From: Sandaracinaceae bacterium | Lineage (GTDB): Bacteria; Myxococcota_A; Polyangia; Polyangiales; Houyiibacteriaceae | Direction of reading: 5' to 3' | NCBI GenBank assembly: GCA_016706685.1 | Contig: JADJJE010000014.1 | Coordinates: forward strand, 1-64,000 | DNA length: 64,000 nt | Part shown: piece after piece, positions 53,949-63,174 of the stretch | How the letters are laid out: each line of letters opens with the position of its first letter | Numbering within the stretch: position 1 is the stretch's first letter | Program-made: the position numbers and the translations under genes | Notes under the pieces: model-generated | What the model was told of the DNA's origin: nothing | Database searches by the model: none | The model's input: only the letters and a program-made list of their open reading frames with translations

Positions 53949-54064
53949 CGCACGGCGCGGAGGCGTCGCGCTGCCGGCTTATCGAGCGGACGAGGTGGGT
54001 GTCCGAGCCATGCTATGTTTCACCTCGTGCCCGCGCACGGCGCGGCATTCGAGAGGGACCGCTC

Positions 54065-55084
54065 ATGAGAAACGCCTCGTTGCTCGTCGCCGCCTTTGCG
54101 TTTCCGTACGCGCTCGCAGGCTCCCCGTCCGTGGTGCTCGCATGCTCCGGGGTGTTGTGCAGTGCGCCCTCCGGGCACCCGGCCACCGCGACGCTGCCCG
54201 CCAACGCCGGCGGCGTCTTCCTGAATCCCGGCGGCGGCACGCTCGCCGAGCCGTTCCCGCCGCCGTCGCTCCGAATCACGCCTCTCGGAGGCGCCCCGGC
54301 CGACGCGCCCACTTCGGTGCAGGACCAAACCATCGGACCCTTCCACCGTGTCGCCGTGCGCACCTCGGACACCCTACCGGTCGGCGCCACGCTCACGCTG
54401 CGAGCCGCCGACCGATGCAACGAGTCGTCACCGGACGCGGGGACGCTCGAGCTCGCCGACCTTCGAAGCTGGACGGTCACGAGCGCGGTGCCCCTCCCGA
54501 CCGAGCTCGGAACCATCGGCGTCGACGTCACGCCATCCGGCACGGTTCCGCAGGCGACCACAGCAGGGTCGTGCGACGAGCCGGTTCGAACGAGTTACGC
54601 GTCGGTGACGCTCGCGCTCGCATCCGGGGCAGCGCCCTGGGGCGATACGTTCGTCTACGAAACGCTCGTCGATGGGATTGTGTTCTTGCCCGTCGTGACG
54701 CTCTCGCCGTTCAACTCGTACTCGTCCCAGTCGCAGCTCTTCGGATCTTCCTGGGTGGGGCGCGGCGTCGATCGCGTGTTCGCGCGCTGCGGCGACATGC
54801 TGACGGGCGTCGAGGAGGGCTCCCACACCATCGCGATGCGCGGCCTCCTCCCCGACGGCACCGAGGTCGTGACACCCTCGGTGCAGGTCACCCTGAGCTG
54901 CCCACCGGACGGGGGCACTCCCTATCCCGACTCCGACGCCGGCATGACGACGATGCCCCAGGAGTCGAAGGGGCTCTGCGCTGTTGGCGGAACAGGCGCT
55001 CGAGATCGGAGTTCGATCGTGGGTCTCACGTTGGCTGCCCTCGTGTTGCTCCGCAGTCGCCGACGCAGGGCGCGCCGCGCGTAG
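54065..55084 (+). CDS. Exported protein with MYXO-CTERM-like C-terminus
   Basis: From the ATG at 54065 the protein has 339 residues. A signal peptide (NASLLVAAFAFPYALAGSPS) precedes a beta-rich body with scattered cysteines. The end has a single Cys (GLCAVGG), then a hydrophobic stretch (SIVGLTLAALVLL) and an Arg cluster (RSRRRRARRA), the plan of the MYXO-CTERM surface-sorting tail. No enzyme signature is seen. Codons here have somewhat more AT-ending choices than those of the surrounding genes. Confidence 0.76.
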   Translation: MRNASLLVAAFAFPYALAGSPSVVLACSGVLCSAPSGHPATATLPANAGGVFLNPGGGTLAEPFPPPSLRITPLGGAPADAPTSVQDQTIGPFHRVAVRTSDTLPVGATLTLRAADRCNESSPDAGTLELADLRSWTVTSAVPLPTELGTIGVDVTPSGTVPQATTAGSCDEPVRTSYASVTLALASGAAPWGDTFVYETLVDGIVFLPVVTLSPFNSYSSQSQLFGSSWVGRGVDRVFARCGDMLTGVEEGSHTIAMRGLLPDGTEVVTPSVQVTLSCPPDGGTPYPDSDAGMTTMPQESKGLCAVGGTGARDRSSIVGLTLAALVLLRSRRRRARRA

Positions 55085-55206
55085 GGTCTCGCAACGGCCT
55101 TGCGCCGTAGCCGGCCCTGGGGTGACCATGGCGGGCTCCCTGCGGTGACGCACCACGACAAAGCCCGACGACAGAGTGCTTCCCACCCGGAAGCAGGGAG
55201 TTCGAT

Positions 55207-56328
55207 GTGACCCACGGCCGACCCGACGCGCCGCCCCCGCGTTCCCTGCTCTCCGTCATCTCACGCATCACCGATCTGTTCGCCTATCCGCTGCGCACCT
55301 CGCACTACGTGGAGCTGGTCAACCCCTTGTGGACCAGTCACCAGCTGCAGGCGCGCGTGGTGTCGGTGTGGGACGAGACCCGCGACGCCCGCACCATCAC
55401 GCTGCGGCCGGGTCTGAACTGGCGCGGCCATCGTGCCGGCCAGCACGTGCGCCTGGGCTTTGCGGTGGGTGGCCGCCACTACACGCGGACCTACACCATC
55501 TCGTCTGCGCCCGAGCGCCCGGATGGCTGCTTCACCATCACCGTGAAGGTGGTCGACGGCGGGCGCATCTCGCGGAACCTCGTGCGTGATCTGCAGCCTG
55601 GCGACTACCTCCCCATCGGCCTGCCACAGGGGGACTTCTACCTGCCCGACGCACAGCCGGTGAAGCCGCTGTTCATCACGGCCGGAAGCGGGATCACGCC
55701 GGCGATGAGCATGGTGCGCAGCCTGATCGCGCAGGAGCGCCTGCCGGATGCGGTGCACATCCACTACGCACCGCATGCGTTCGACGTGATCTTCGGCAAG
55801 GAGATCGAGAAGCTCACCGAAGAGCATCCGCGCTACCAGTTCAAGCCGGTGTACACCCGCGAGCTCGGGGAGGAACGTCGGGTGGAGCGCCACTTCAGCG
55901 CCGCGCAGCTCGAGGAGCTCTGCCCGGATTGGCGCACCCGCGAGTGCTACGCGTGTGGTCCACAGGGGTTGCTCTCCTCGGTGGAAGAGCTCTACGCGGA
56001 GGCGGGCCTTGCGCGTCACCTGCACGTGGAGCGCTTTCAGGCCGCATATGCCTTGGTGCCCGACGGCGCGGTGGGTGGCGCGGTCTTCTTCCGCAAGGCC
56101 GGCGTCACCGCGCAGGCCACCTCGGTCACCCCCTTGCTGCGTGTGGCCGAAGACGCCGGCATGAACCCCGCGCACGGCTGCCGCATGGGCATCTGCCACG
56201 CCTGCGACACCACGCTGCTGTCCGGTTGCGTGCGCGACCTGCGCAACGGCCAGGTGATCCACGAAGCCGGCACCATCGTGCAGCCCTGCGTCTGCGCCGC
56301 TGCCGGTGACTGCGAGCTGGACCTTTGA
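55207..56328 (+). CDS. Ferredoxin reductase with C-terminal [2Fe-2S] domain, desaturase partner
   Basis: The protein has 373 residues. The FAD-binding part has HYTRTYTISSAPER (the RxYS motif), the NAD(P)-binding part has FITAGSGITPAMSM and CYACGPQG, and the C-terminal plant-type ferredoxin has CRMGICHACDTT followed by the distant CVC. It passes electrons from NAD(P)H through FAD to the iron-sulfur cluster. The order reductase then desaturase, 18 bp apart, is like the mycobacterial Rv3230c/DesA3 pair, which makes oleate-type unsaturation in acyl-CoA. It probably serves the desaturase downstream. Confidence 0.9.
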   Translation: MTHGRPDAPPPRSLLSVISRITDLFAYPLRTSHYVELVNPLWTSHQLQARVVSVWDETRDARTITLRPGLNWRGHRAGQHVRLGFAVGGRHYTRTYTISSAPERPDGCFTITVKVVDGGRISRNLVRDLQPGDYLPIGLPQGDFYLPDAQPVKPLFITAGSGITPAMSMVRSLIAQERLPDAVHIHYAPHAFDVIFGKEIEKLTEEHPRYQFKPVYTRELGEERRVERHFSAAQLEELCPDWRTRECYACGPQGLLSSVEELYAEAGLARHLHVERFQAAYALVPDGAVGGAVFFRKAGVTAQATSVTPLLRVAEDAGMNPAHGCRMGICHACDTTLLSGCVRDLRNGQVIHEAGTIVQPCVCAAAGDCELDL

Positions 56329-56346
56329 TTCGATGAGGACGACACC

Positions 56347-57549
56347 ATGAGCGCGAACCCCCTGCCCATCTCCCTCACGCCCGCACAGATCGACGAGTTC
56401 GGCCGAGAGCTGGATGCCATCCGCGACGAGGTCATGGACTCGCGCGGGGAACGTGACCGTCGCTACATCCTGCGGCTGATCAAGACGCAACGCAGCCTGG
56501 CCCTCAGCGGCCGCGTGCTGATCTATGCCGCGCTGTTCTTGCTGCCCGCGTGGGGTCATGCCTTCGCTGGCTGGGGGGCTTCCCTGGCGGTGATGGGGCT
56601 GGGCACCTTCATGCTGGGCATCGCGAAGATCCTCGAGAACATGGAGATCGCCCACAACGTGCTGCAAGCGCAGTGGGACTGGATGAAGGACCCGGAGATC
56701 CAGTCCAACACCTGGGAGTGGGACAACATGAGCCCCTCCGACCGCTGGATGCACTCGCACAACGTGGTGCACCACACCTGGACCAACGTCATCGACAAGG
56801 ATCTCGACGTTGGCTACGGCATCCTGCGCGTGACGCCAGCGCAGCCCTGGCAGCCGAAGTTCCTGGCTCAGCCCCTATACGCCTTCCTGTTGATGCTGCT
56901 GTTCGAGGAAGGCGTCGCGCTGCACGAGCAGGCGCTCATCGACGTGGCCGAGAAGCGCAAGACGCCGGAAGAGGTCCGGCCGCTCATGCGCCACATCTTC
57001 CGCAAGATGGGCCGGCAGGCCCTCAAGGACTACGTCATGTGGCCGCTCGCGGGGCTGCTGGTGGCGCTGCCGATCTCCGCGTTCGTCGACTTCTCGCCCC
57101 TGCTGGTCTTCGGCTTGGTGGCGGGTGCCAACGCCATCGCCAACATCATCCGCAACATCTGGGCGTTCATGATCATCTTCTGCGGCCACTTCCCGGCCGG
57201 CGTGCACACCTTCACCGCCGCCCAGGTGGACGGCGAGACGCGCGCCCAGTGGTACATCCGGCAGCTGCTGGGGTCCGCGAACATCGGCGGCGGCAAGCTG
57301 TTCCACATCCTCTCCGGAAACCTCTCGCACCAGATCGAGCACCACCTCTTTCCGGACATGTGCAGCAATCGCTACCCGGAGGTATCGCCGCGCGTGCGCG
57401 CGCTGGCCGTCCGCTACGGGCTGCCCTACAACACGGGTTCGCTGACGCGGCAGTTCGGCACCACGGTGTGGAAGATCGTGCGCTACTCGTTCCCAGGGGG
57501 GAGCGACATGATCCCCGTGGGTCTCACTCCCGGTCCCGGACGGCCGTGA
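56347..57549 (+). CDS. Membrane fatty-acid desaturase (DesA3-like)
   Basis: The protein has 400 residues and about four membrane helices. The three His boxes of the diiron desaturase family are present: a first-box region MEIAHNVLQAQ, then HSHNVVHH, then HQIEHHLFPD. The large loop between them is as in acyl-CoA/phospholipid desaturases. It takes electrons from the ferredoxin reductase encoded 18 bp upstream, and both are probably transcribed together. It introduces a double bond in an acyl chain; the position cannot be told from the sequence. Confidence 0.92.
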   Translation: MSANPLPISLTPAQIDEFGRELDAIRDEVMDSRGERDRRYILRLIKTQRSLALSGRVLIYAALFLLPAWGHAFAGWGASLAVMGLGTFMLGIAKILENMEIAHNVLQAQWDWMKDPEIQSNTWEWDNMSPSDRWMHSHNVVHHTWTNVIDKDLDVGYGILRVTPAQPWQPKFLAQPLYAFLLMLLFEEGVALHEQALIDVAEKRKTPEEVRPLMRHIFRKMGRQALKDYVMWPLAGLLVALPISAFVDFSPLLVFGLVAGANAIANIIRNIWAFMIIFCGHFPAGVHTFTAAQVDGETRAQWYIRQLLGSANIGGGKLFHILSGNLSHQIEHHLFPDMCSNRYPEVSPRVRALAVRYGLPYNTGSLTRQFGTTVWKIVRYSFPGGSDMIPVGLTPGPGRP

Positions 57550-57645
57550 CGGAGCACGTCATCGAGGGCTCCCAGGAGCGTTGACCCGGGTCACACCCCC
57601 GGAGATTGCAGCCGCCCTCCGGCCACATTACGTTGTGGTCCCCAT

Positions 57646-59441
57646 ATGACCCCCACAGCGAGCCCCTCCCAAGCCGACTTCGACCTCGTCATCTGCGGTG
57701 GAGGCCTTGCGGGCCTCGCCCTGGCCCTGCAAGTGCGTGCGGCGCTGCCCTCGGCGCGCGTCGCCGTCATCGAGCGCATGGCCCGGCCGCTGCCCATGGC
57801 GTGTCACAAAGTGGGTGAGTCCGCCGTCGAGCTGGGTTCGCACTACTACTCGAAGGTGCTGGGCCTCGCGGACTACCTCGAAAAGAACCACCTCTTCAAG
57901 AATGGCCTGCGCTTCTTCGGAGGAGACGGCCGCGAGCCGCTGCACACGCGCACCGAGATCGGGCCCACCGAGTTCCCGGTCCTGCACAGCTACCAGATCG
58001 ACCGCGGGCTCATCGAGACCGACATGCGGCCATGGTCGAAGAGGCCGGCGCCACCCTGATCGAGGGTGCCTTCGTGGGCGAAGTGACGCTCACGCCGCCG
58101 GGCGAGCTCAACCGCGTGGCGTTCAAGCACGCCGACGGCACCGAGGCCGAGTTCAGCTGCCACTGGGTGACGGACGCCAGCGGCCGCACGCGGCGCATCC
58201 AGAAGCAGCGCGATCTGCGCATCCCCGCCGACAAGGTGGCGCACGCCGCGTGGTTCCGCATCAAGGGTCGCCTCGGGCCCGGCGATCTGGTGCCCAAGAG
58301 CGAGACGGCCTGGCACGCGCGCGACGTGGACGACAACCGCTGGCTCTCCACCAGCCACCTCATGGGCACGGGCTACTGGGTGTGGCTCATCCCGCTCTCC
58401 ACGGGGCTCACCAGCGTGGGCGTGGTGGCCGACTCGCTGCACCACAAGCTCACCGACTTCAACAACGAGGAGCGCATGCGCGCGTGGCTCGAGCGCTTCG
58501 AGCCGGCCGTGGCCAAGGCCATCGAGGAGCGCGTGTTCGAGGACTTCCTCGCCTACAACAACTACTCCTACCGCAGCACGCAGTGCTTCTCGAACGAGGG
58601 CTGGAGCTGCGTGGGCGAGGCCGGCCTGTTCATCGACCCGCTCTACAGCATGGGCAACGACTTCATCGGGCTCAGCAACACCATCACCACGCGGATGTTG
58701 CGCGAGCAGCTGGAGGGCACGCTCACCGAGGAGCTGGTGCAGGAGTTCGACCGCTTCTACCTGAACTGGGCGCGGGACATGGACCGCACCCTGTGCGGCA
58801 ACAGCAAGGTCTTCCCACACTCGCGCATCTACGGGGCCAAGCTGTGGTGGGACTTCGCCATCTACTGGTCGTTCCACTGCCCCTACTACTTCGACAAGGC
58901 GCACCAGGCGCCGCTCGACGAGCTCAAGCGCTTCCACGCGCTGCGTGACCCGTGGGCCGCGCTCAACCGGCGCGCGCAGCACGTGCTCGAGACCTGGGCG
59001 GCGCTCATGCCCACCGAGCACAGCAACGGCCCGGCGCACATCCCGATCCCGATGTACCCCTCGGTGCTCGTGGACCTGCACCTCGAGCTGGCGAAACCGC
59101 ACACGCGGGAGGAGAGCCTCGCCGGCATGTCGCGCAACCTGCCCATGGGCCGCGACCTGGTGGGTGAGCTCATCGCCCACGCGCTGCGCTCGCTCGGCTC
59201 CGAGCGCGCCCGCGAGTTCGGCGAGCGGGTGGGCCACGGCCCGGACCTCGAGCACGGTCTCGAGCTCACCTGGGACCGCGTGCAGGCCGATTCGCTGCCT
59301 CGCAAGGAGCGCAACGCGGCCATGCCGCCCATCGGCCGTGACCTCGAGCGCGCCCTCGGGCGCGACGCGAGCGAAGAGCCCCTGGCCGACCTCTACGCGC
59401 TGGCGTTTCCCCAACACGTGGCCCTGCGCAGCGCGAGCTGA
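57646..59441 (+). CDS. Flavin-dependent halogenase-like FAD oxidoreductase, with a one-base frameshift
   Basis: The gene is a paralogue of the enzyme at 48865-50463. The frame is split at about 58029: the first part ends in ETDMRPWSK and the second resumes with MVEEAGATLIEG. Restoring one G between CGG and CCATGG gives about 598 residues without a break. The motifs are GGGLAG at 18-23, Lys85 in FKNGLRFF, WVWLIP and FIDPLYSMG, the same halogenase-type set. Halogenation is inferred. It starts a plus-strand run that continues with the small protein, two membrane proteins and the ABC transporter, and it is 96 bp after the desaturase gene. Confidence 0.8.
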
Positions 59442-59505
59442 ACAGCGCCGTCGCACAAGACCTGGCGGACCTCGCCCATCTCGAGCAGCTCGTCACGAGG
59501 GACGC

Positions 59506-59706
59506 ATGAGCACACCGCCCAAGGGCTACGTCTACACCGTGTCCGCCGAGCAGATCCGCGTGTTCTCGGCCCTCTCCTTCGAGCAACGCTTCGAGTGGGT
59601 GGAGTCCACGCGCGCCCTCCTGGTGGAGGCGGCCACCCCCGAGACCATCGAGCGCATCAAGCGGCTGCGGCGCGGGGAGTCCATCGTGGCCCCGCCCTCG
59701 AAGTAG
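59506..59706 (+). CDS. Small protein, 66 residues, hypothetical
   Basis: The protein starts at the ATG at 59506. It is charged and largely helical (SAEQIRVFSALSFEQRFEWVESTRALLVEAATPETIERIKRL) and has no signal peptide. No family is recognised. It is 64 bp after the flavoenzyme and directly precedes the membrane protein gene (3 bp between stop and ATG), so it is part of the operon. It could be an assembly or regulatory subunit. Confidence 0.65.
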   Translation: MSTPPKGYVYTVSAEQIRVFSALSFEQRFEWVESTRALLVEAATPETIERIKRLRRGESIVAPPSK

Positions 59707-59709
59707 CTC

Positions 59710-60168
59710 ATGACCCTCGCCTCGCCGAAGGAGCGCGCTCTCGCGTACGTCGTCTCGTTGCTGGCGCTTGGGCTGGTGCTCTCGCCGCTGCTGCGCCACC
59801 CGGACGAGGACAGCTTCCCGCTCAGCACGTTCCCCATGTTCTCGCACGAGCGCCCGCGACGCATGACGCTCACGCACGCCGTGGGAGTGGACGCGCAGGG
59901 TGAGCGCACGCCTCTGCCGCCACGCGTGAGCGCCGACACCAGCGAGCCGCTGCAGTCCATGCGCACCATCGAGCTCGCCGTCCAAGCGGGGCGCGCGCGT
60001 GCGCTGTGCACCGAGATCGCGGCGCGGGTGGCGGCTCGAGCAGACCTCGCACAGCAGCAAGACGTGGAGGTCGAGACCATCGCCTTCGACGCCGTGGCCT
60101 ACTTCGACGAGGCTCCCCCGGATCCCTACATTCGCCGCGTTCACGCCCGCTGCCCGGTGCCGCGATGA
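59710..60168 (+). CDS. Membrane-anchored hypothetical protein, HTTM partner-like
   Basis: The protein has 152 residues with one N-terminal membrane helix (ALAYVVSLLALGLVLSPLL) followed by an outside segment beginning DSFPLSTFPMFSHERPR. The FPMFS-type motif is one I associate with proteins encoded beside HTTM membrane proteins. Two cysteines are far apart. The stop overlaps the start of the next gene by 4 bp (ATGA), so the two proteins are made together. Function is unknown. Confidence 0.7.
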   Translation: MTLASPKERALAYVVSLLALGLVLSPLLRHPDEDSFPLSTFPMFSHERPRRMTLTHAVGVDAQGERTPLPPRVSADTSEPLQSMRTIELAVQAGRARALCTEIAARVAARADLAQQQDVEVETIAFDAVAYFDEAPPDPYIRRVHARCPVPR

Positions 60169-61070
60169 GCGCCCTCGACCGCTTCGTCATGCCGGCCACG
60201 CCCGCGCTCCGCCTCGCCACCCTGAGGGCGCTAGTGGGCACCTACGGGCTCATCTACCTACTCATCCGCCTGCCGCACTTGCTGAGCTACGCGCTGACCG
60301 ACGCCACGCGCTTCGTGCCGGTGGGCCCCGTGTCGCTCCTCTCCTCCCCGCTGCCGCCGGACATCCACCGCGCCCTGGTGGCGCTCACCATCGTCACCAG
60401 CGTGACCTTCTGGCTGGGCTACCGGCACCGCGTCCTCGCGCCGCTCCACGGGCTCTTGCTCACCTGGGTGCTCAGCTACACCAACAGCTGGGGGATGATC
60501 CTCCACACGGACAACCTGTACCTGGCGCACGTGCTGGTGCTGGCCTGCTCGCCCGCGGCGCACGCCCTCTCGCTGGACGCGCGCGGACAGGCCCCGGTAG
60601 TCCCGCACCCGCGCTATGGCTGGGCCCCGCGTCTCATGGTGGCACTCGCCGCCGCCACGTATCTCCTCGCGGGCATCGCCAAGCTGCGCAACGGCGGGCT
60701 GCACTTCATCGAGGGCGACACGCTGCGCAACCTGGTGGCGTTCGACAACGCGCGCAAGATCGAGCTGGGCGACATGCACTCCCCGCTGGGTGCGCTGCTG
60801 CTCGACCACCCGCGCTTCTTCGCGACGATGGCCATCGGCAGCCTGCTGCTGGAGCTGGGCGCGCCGCTCGCATTGTTTCGTCGCATCGGTCGCCCATGGG
60901 CCATCGCCATGTGGGGGTTCCATGTCGGGGTGCTGCTGCTGATGGCCATCGGCTTCGTCTATCCACTCACCTTTGTGGCGTTTGTCGCGTTCTTCGACGT
61001 GGAGCGACTGTGGCAGCACCGGCCCTTGCGTGCGCTGGCAAACAAGCTGGGTCTGGGTCTTGCGGACTGA
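60165..61070 (+). CDS. HTTM-domain-like (vitamin K-dependent gamma-carboxylase-related) membrane protein
   Basis: The protein has 301 residues and seven or eight membrane helices (AALVGTYGLIYLLIRLPHLL, PLHGLLLTWVLSYTNSWGMI, MVALAAATYLLAGIAKL, MWGFHVGVLLLMAIGFVYPL). The layout, with NLYLAHVLVLACSP and the ending helix, resembles the HTTM domain of gamma-carboxylase relatives. Bacterial members are widespread, but most have unknown reactions. The 4-bp overlap with the upstream gene and the 27-bp gap to the ABC ATPase gene place it in the operon. Confidence 0.7.
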   Translation: MSALDRFVMPATPALRLATLRALVGTYGLIYLLIRLPHLLSYALTDATRFVPVGPVSLLSSPLPPDIHRALVALTIVTSVTFWLGYRHRVLAPLHGLLLTWVLSYTNSWGMILHTDNLYLAHVLVLACSPAAHALSLDARGQAPVVPHPRYGWAPRLMVALAAATYLLAGIAKLRNGGLHFIEGDTLRNLVAFDNARKIELGDMHSPLGALLLDHPRFFATMAIGSLLLELGAPLALFRRIGRPWAIAMWGFHVGVLLLMAIGFVYPLTFVAFVAFFDVERLWQHRPLRALANKLGLGLAD

Positions 61071-61097
61071 GCCCCCGCGCACCAGGATCCTCCGCCC

Positions 61098-62030
61098 ATG
61101 TCCCCCCAGACCATCCTCTCCATCAGCGGGCTCGGCAAGACCTACGCGTCTGGTCTGCGCGCCCTCGACGACGTGAACCTGGACATCCAGCGCGGAGAGA
61201 TCTTCGCGCTGCTGGGGCCCAACGGCGCGGGCAAGACCACGCTCATCGGCATCGTGTGCGGCATCGTGAAGCCCAGCGTGGGGAAGGTCACGGCGGACGG
61301 CCACGACATCGCCACGGACTTCCGTGAGGCGCGCGCCAAGATCGGGCTGGTGCCCCAAGAGCTGGCCACCGACGCGTTCGAGTCCGTCTGGGCCACCGTC
61401 ACGTTCAGCCGCGGGCTGTTCGGCAAGCCCAGGGACCCCGCGCTCATCGAGCGCATCCTCCGAGACCTGTCGCTCTGGGACAAGCGCGACGCCAAGATCA
61501 AGACGCTCTCGGGCGGCATGAAGCGCCGCGTCATGATCGCCAAGGCGCTCAGCCACGAGCCCACCATCCTGTTCCTGGACGAGCCCTCGGCCGGCGTGGA
61601 CGTGGAGCTGCGCCGCGACATGTGGGAGCTGGTCCGGCGCCTGCGCGACCAGGGCGTCACCATCATCCTCACCACGCACTACATCGAAGAGGCCGAGGAG
61701 ATGGCCGACCGCGTGGGCGTCATCCGCGGTGGGAAGCTCATCCTGGTGGAGGACACGCGCACGCTCATGGACAAGCTGGGAACCAAGCAGCTGCGCCTCG
61801 AGCTGCAGCAGCCGCTCGAGGGCATCCCTGCGGACCTGGCCGAGTACGCACTCGAGCTGGTGGGCGACGGTCATGCGCTGGTCTTCACCTTCGACGCGCA
61901 GCGTGACGAGACCGGCATCGCGCCCTTGCTGCGCCGCCTGCACGAGCACGGCATCGACTTCAAGAGTCTCCAGTCGAGCGAGAGCTCGCTCGAGGAGATC
62001 TTCGTCCGCCTGGTCCGGGAGGAAGCATGA
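61098..62030 (+). CDS. ABC transporter ATP-binding protein
   Basis: The protein has 310 residues. Walker A is GPNGAGKTT, the signature motif is LSGGMKRR, and Walker B is ILFLDEPSAGVD; the H-loop lies in TTHYIEEAEEMADRVGVI. The C-terminal ~80 residues after HYIEE are a regulatory domain typical of DrrA-like exporters. It powers an ABC-2 permease encoded next to it, its stop overlapping the permease start by 4 bp. DrrA-type systems often export lipids, drugs or natural products, so the exported compound may come from this locus. Confidence 0.94.
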   Translation: MSPQTILSISGLGKTYASGLRALDDVNLDIQRGEIFALLGPNGAGKTTLIGIVCGIVKPSVGKVTADGHDIATDFREARAKIGLVPQELATDAFESVWATVTFSRGLFGKPRDPALIERILRDLSLWDKRDAKIKTLSGGMKRRVMIAKALSHEPTILFLDEPSAGVDVELRRDMWELVRRLRDQGVTIILTTHYIEEAEEMADRVGVIRGGKLILVEDTRTLMDKLGTKQLRLELQQPLEGIPADLAEYALELVGDGHALVFTFDAQRDETGIAPLLRRLHEHGIDFKSLQSSESSLEEIFVRLVREEA

Positions 62031-62788
62031 ACCGCCACGCCATCGCCGCCATCTACCGCTTCGAGATGGCCCGTACCTTCCGCACGCTCATGCAGAGCAT
62101 CGCGTCGCCCGTGCTCTCCACCTCGCTCTACTTCGTGGTGTTCGGTGCCGCCATCGGCTCGCGCATGGGTGAGGTGGATGGCGTGCCCTACGGCGCCTTC
62201 ATCATCCCCGGCCTGGTCATGCTGTCGCTGCTCAGTGAGAGCATCAGCAACGCGTCCTTCGGCATCTACATGCCCAAGTGGTCGGGCACCATCTACGAGG
62301 TGCTCTCCGCGCCCGTCTCCTTCGTGGAGATCGTGTTCGGCTACGTGGGCGCCGCCGCCACCAAGTCCGTCATGGTGGGCACGCTCATCCTGGTCACGGC
62401 GCGGCTCTTCGTGGACTACGAGGTTCAGCACCCCCTCTTGATGCTGGGCTTCCTGGTGCTCACGTCGGTCACCTTCAGCCTCTTCGGCTTCTTGATCGGC
62501 CTGTGGGCCGACAGCTTCGAGCAGCTGCAGGTCATCCCGCTCATGGTGGTCACGCCGCTCACCTTCCTGGGGGGCAGCTTCTATTCCATCGACATGCTCC
62601 CGCCCTTCTGGCAGAAGGTCGCGCTCGTGAACCCGGTGGTCTACTTGATCAGCGGCTTCCGCTACAGCTTCTTCGGGGTGTCCGACGTGGGCGTGGGCGT
62701 GAGTCTCGGCATGATCCTGGGCTTCTTGGTCGTGTGCGCGGGGGTGGTGCGCTACATGATCATGACGGGGTACAAGCTGAAGAGCTGA
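62027..62788 (+). CDS. ABC-2 type transporter permease
   Basis: The protein has 253 residues and six membrane helices, with the ABC-2 signature GGSFYSIDMLPPFWQ after the fifth and VNPVVYLISGFRYSFFGVSDV. It starts inside the ATPase gene (4-bp overlap). With the ATPase it makes an exporter for a hydrophobic or lipid-linked compound. It ends the plus-strand run and faces the anti-sigma gene 9 bp away. Confidence 0.92.
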   Translation: MNRHAIAAIYRFEMARTFRTLMQSIASPVLSTSLYFVVFGAAIGSRMGEVDGVPYGAFIIPGLVMLSLLSESISNASFGIYMPKWSGTIYEVLSAPVSFVEIVFGYVGAAATKSVMVGTLILVTARLFVDYEVQHPLLMLGFLVLTSVTFSLFGFLIGLWADSFEQLQVIPLMVVTPLTFLGGSFYSIDMLPPFWQKVALVNPVVYLISGFRYSFFGVSDVGVGVSLGMILGFLVVCAGVVRYMIMTGYKLKS

Positions 62789-62796
62789 GGCTGCCC

Positions 62797-63174
62797 CTAA
62801 GGCGCCAGCTCCTGCGCGAAGTGCAGAATGTACCAAGCGGTCCCGAGCACCAGCAGCATCACCGTCGCCGCGACCAGGGGCCACATCTGCGCGCCGCGCC
62901 CCACGTCGCGCGAGAAGCGGTCGCGGTAGAAGCGCCCACCGCTGCGGCGGCGCAGCTTGGTCTGCACGCCGCGCAGCAAGTCCACGCTCGGGGCCACGGC
63001 GGCGTCGGCCTCGGCGATGGCGGCCGTCTCGGACATCAGGTCGCGCAGCTCGGCCCACTCGGCGTGCAGCTCGGGGTGCTCGGCGAGGGCCGCGTCGAAC
63101 GCACGCTGCTGGGCCACGCTCAGCGTGCCGTCGAGGGCATCGGGGAAGAGTTCGCGGGCTTCGTCGGGGGTCAT
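62797..63174 (-). CDS. Probable anti-sigma factor, membrane-anchored
   Basis: The protein has 125 residues. An N-terminal helical domain (TPDEARELFPDALDGTLSVAQQRAFDAALAEHPELHAEWAEL) looks like the anti-sigma domain of the zinc-finger group but has no Cys or His pair, so it is the zinc-free type. A C-terminal membrane helix (MWPLVAATVMLLVLGTAWYIL) follows. The gene overlaps the end of the ECF sigma gene by 4 bp, so the two are coupled and the sigma factor is probably held at the membrane. The signal that releases it is unknown. Confidence 0.82.
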   Translation of the reverse strand: MTPDEARELFPDALDGTLSVAQQRAFDAALAEHPELHAEWAELRDLMSETAAIAEADAAVAPSVDLLRGVQTKLRRRSGGRFYRDRFSRDVGRGAQMWPLVAATVMLLVLGTAWYILHFAQELAP

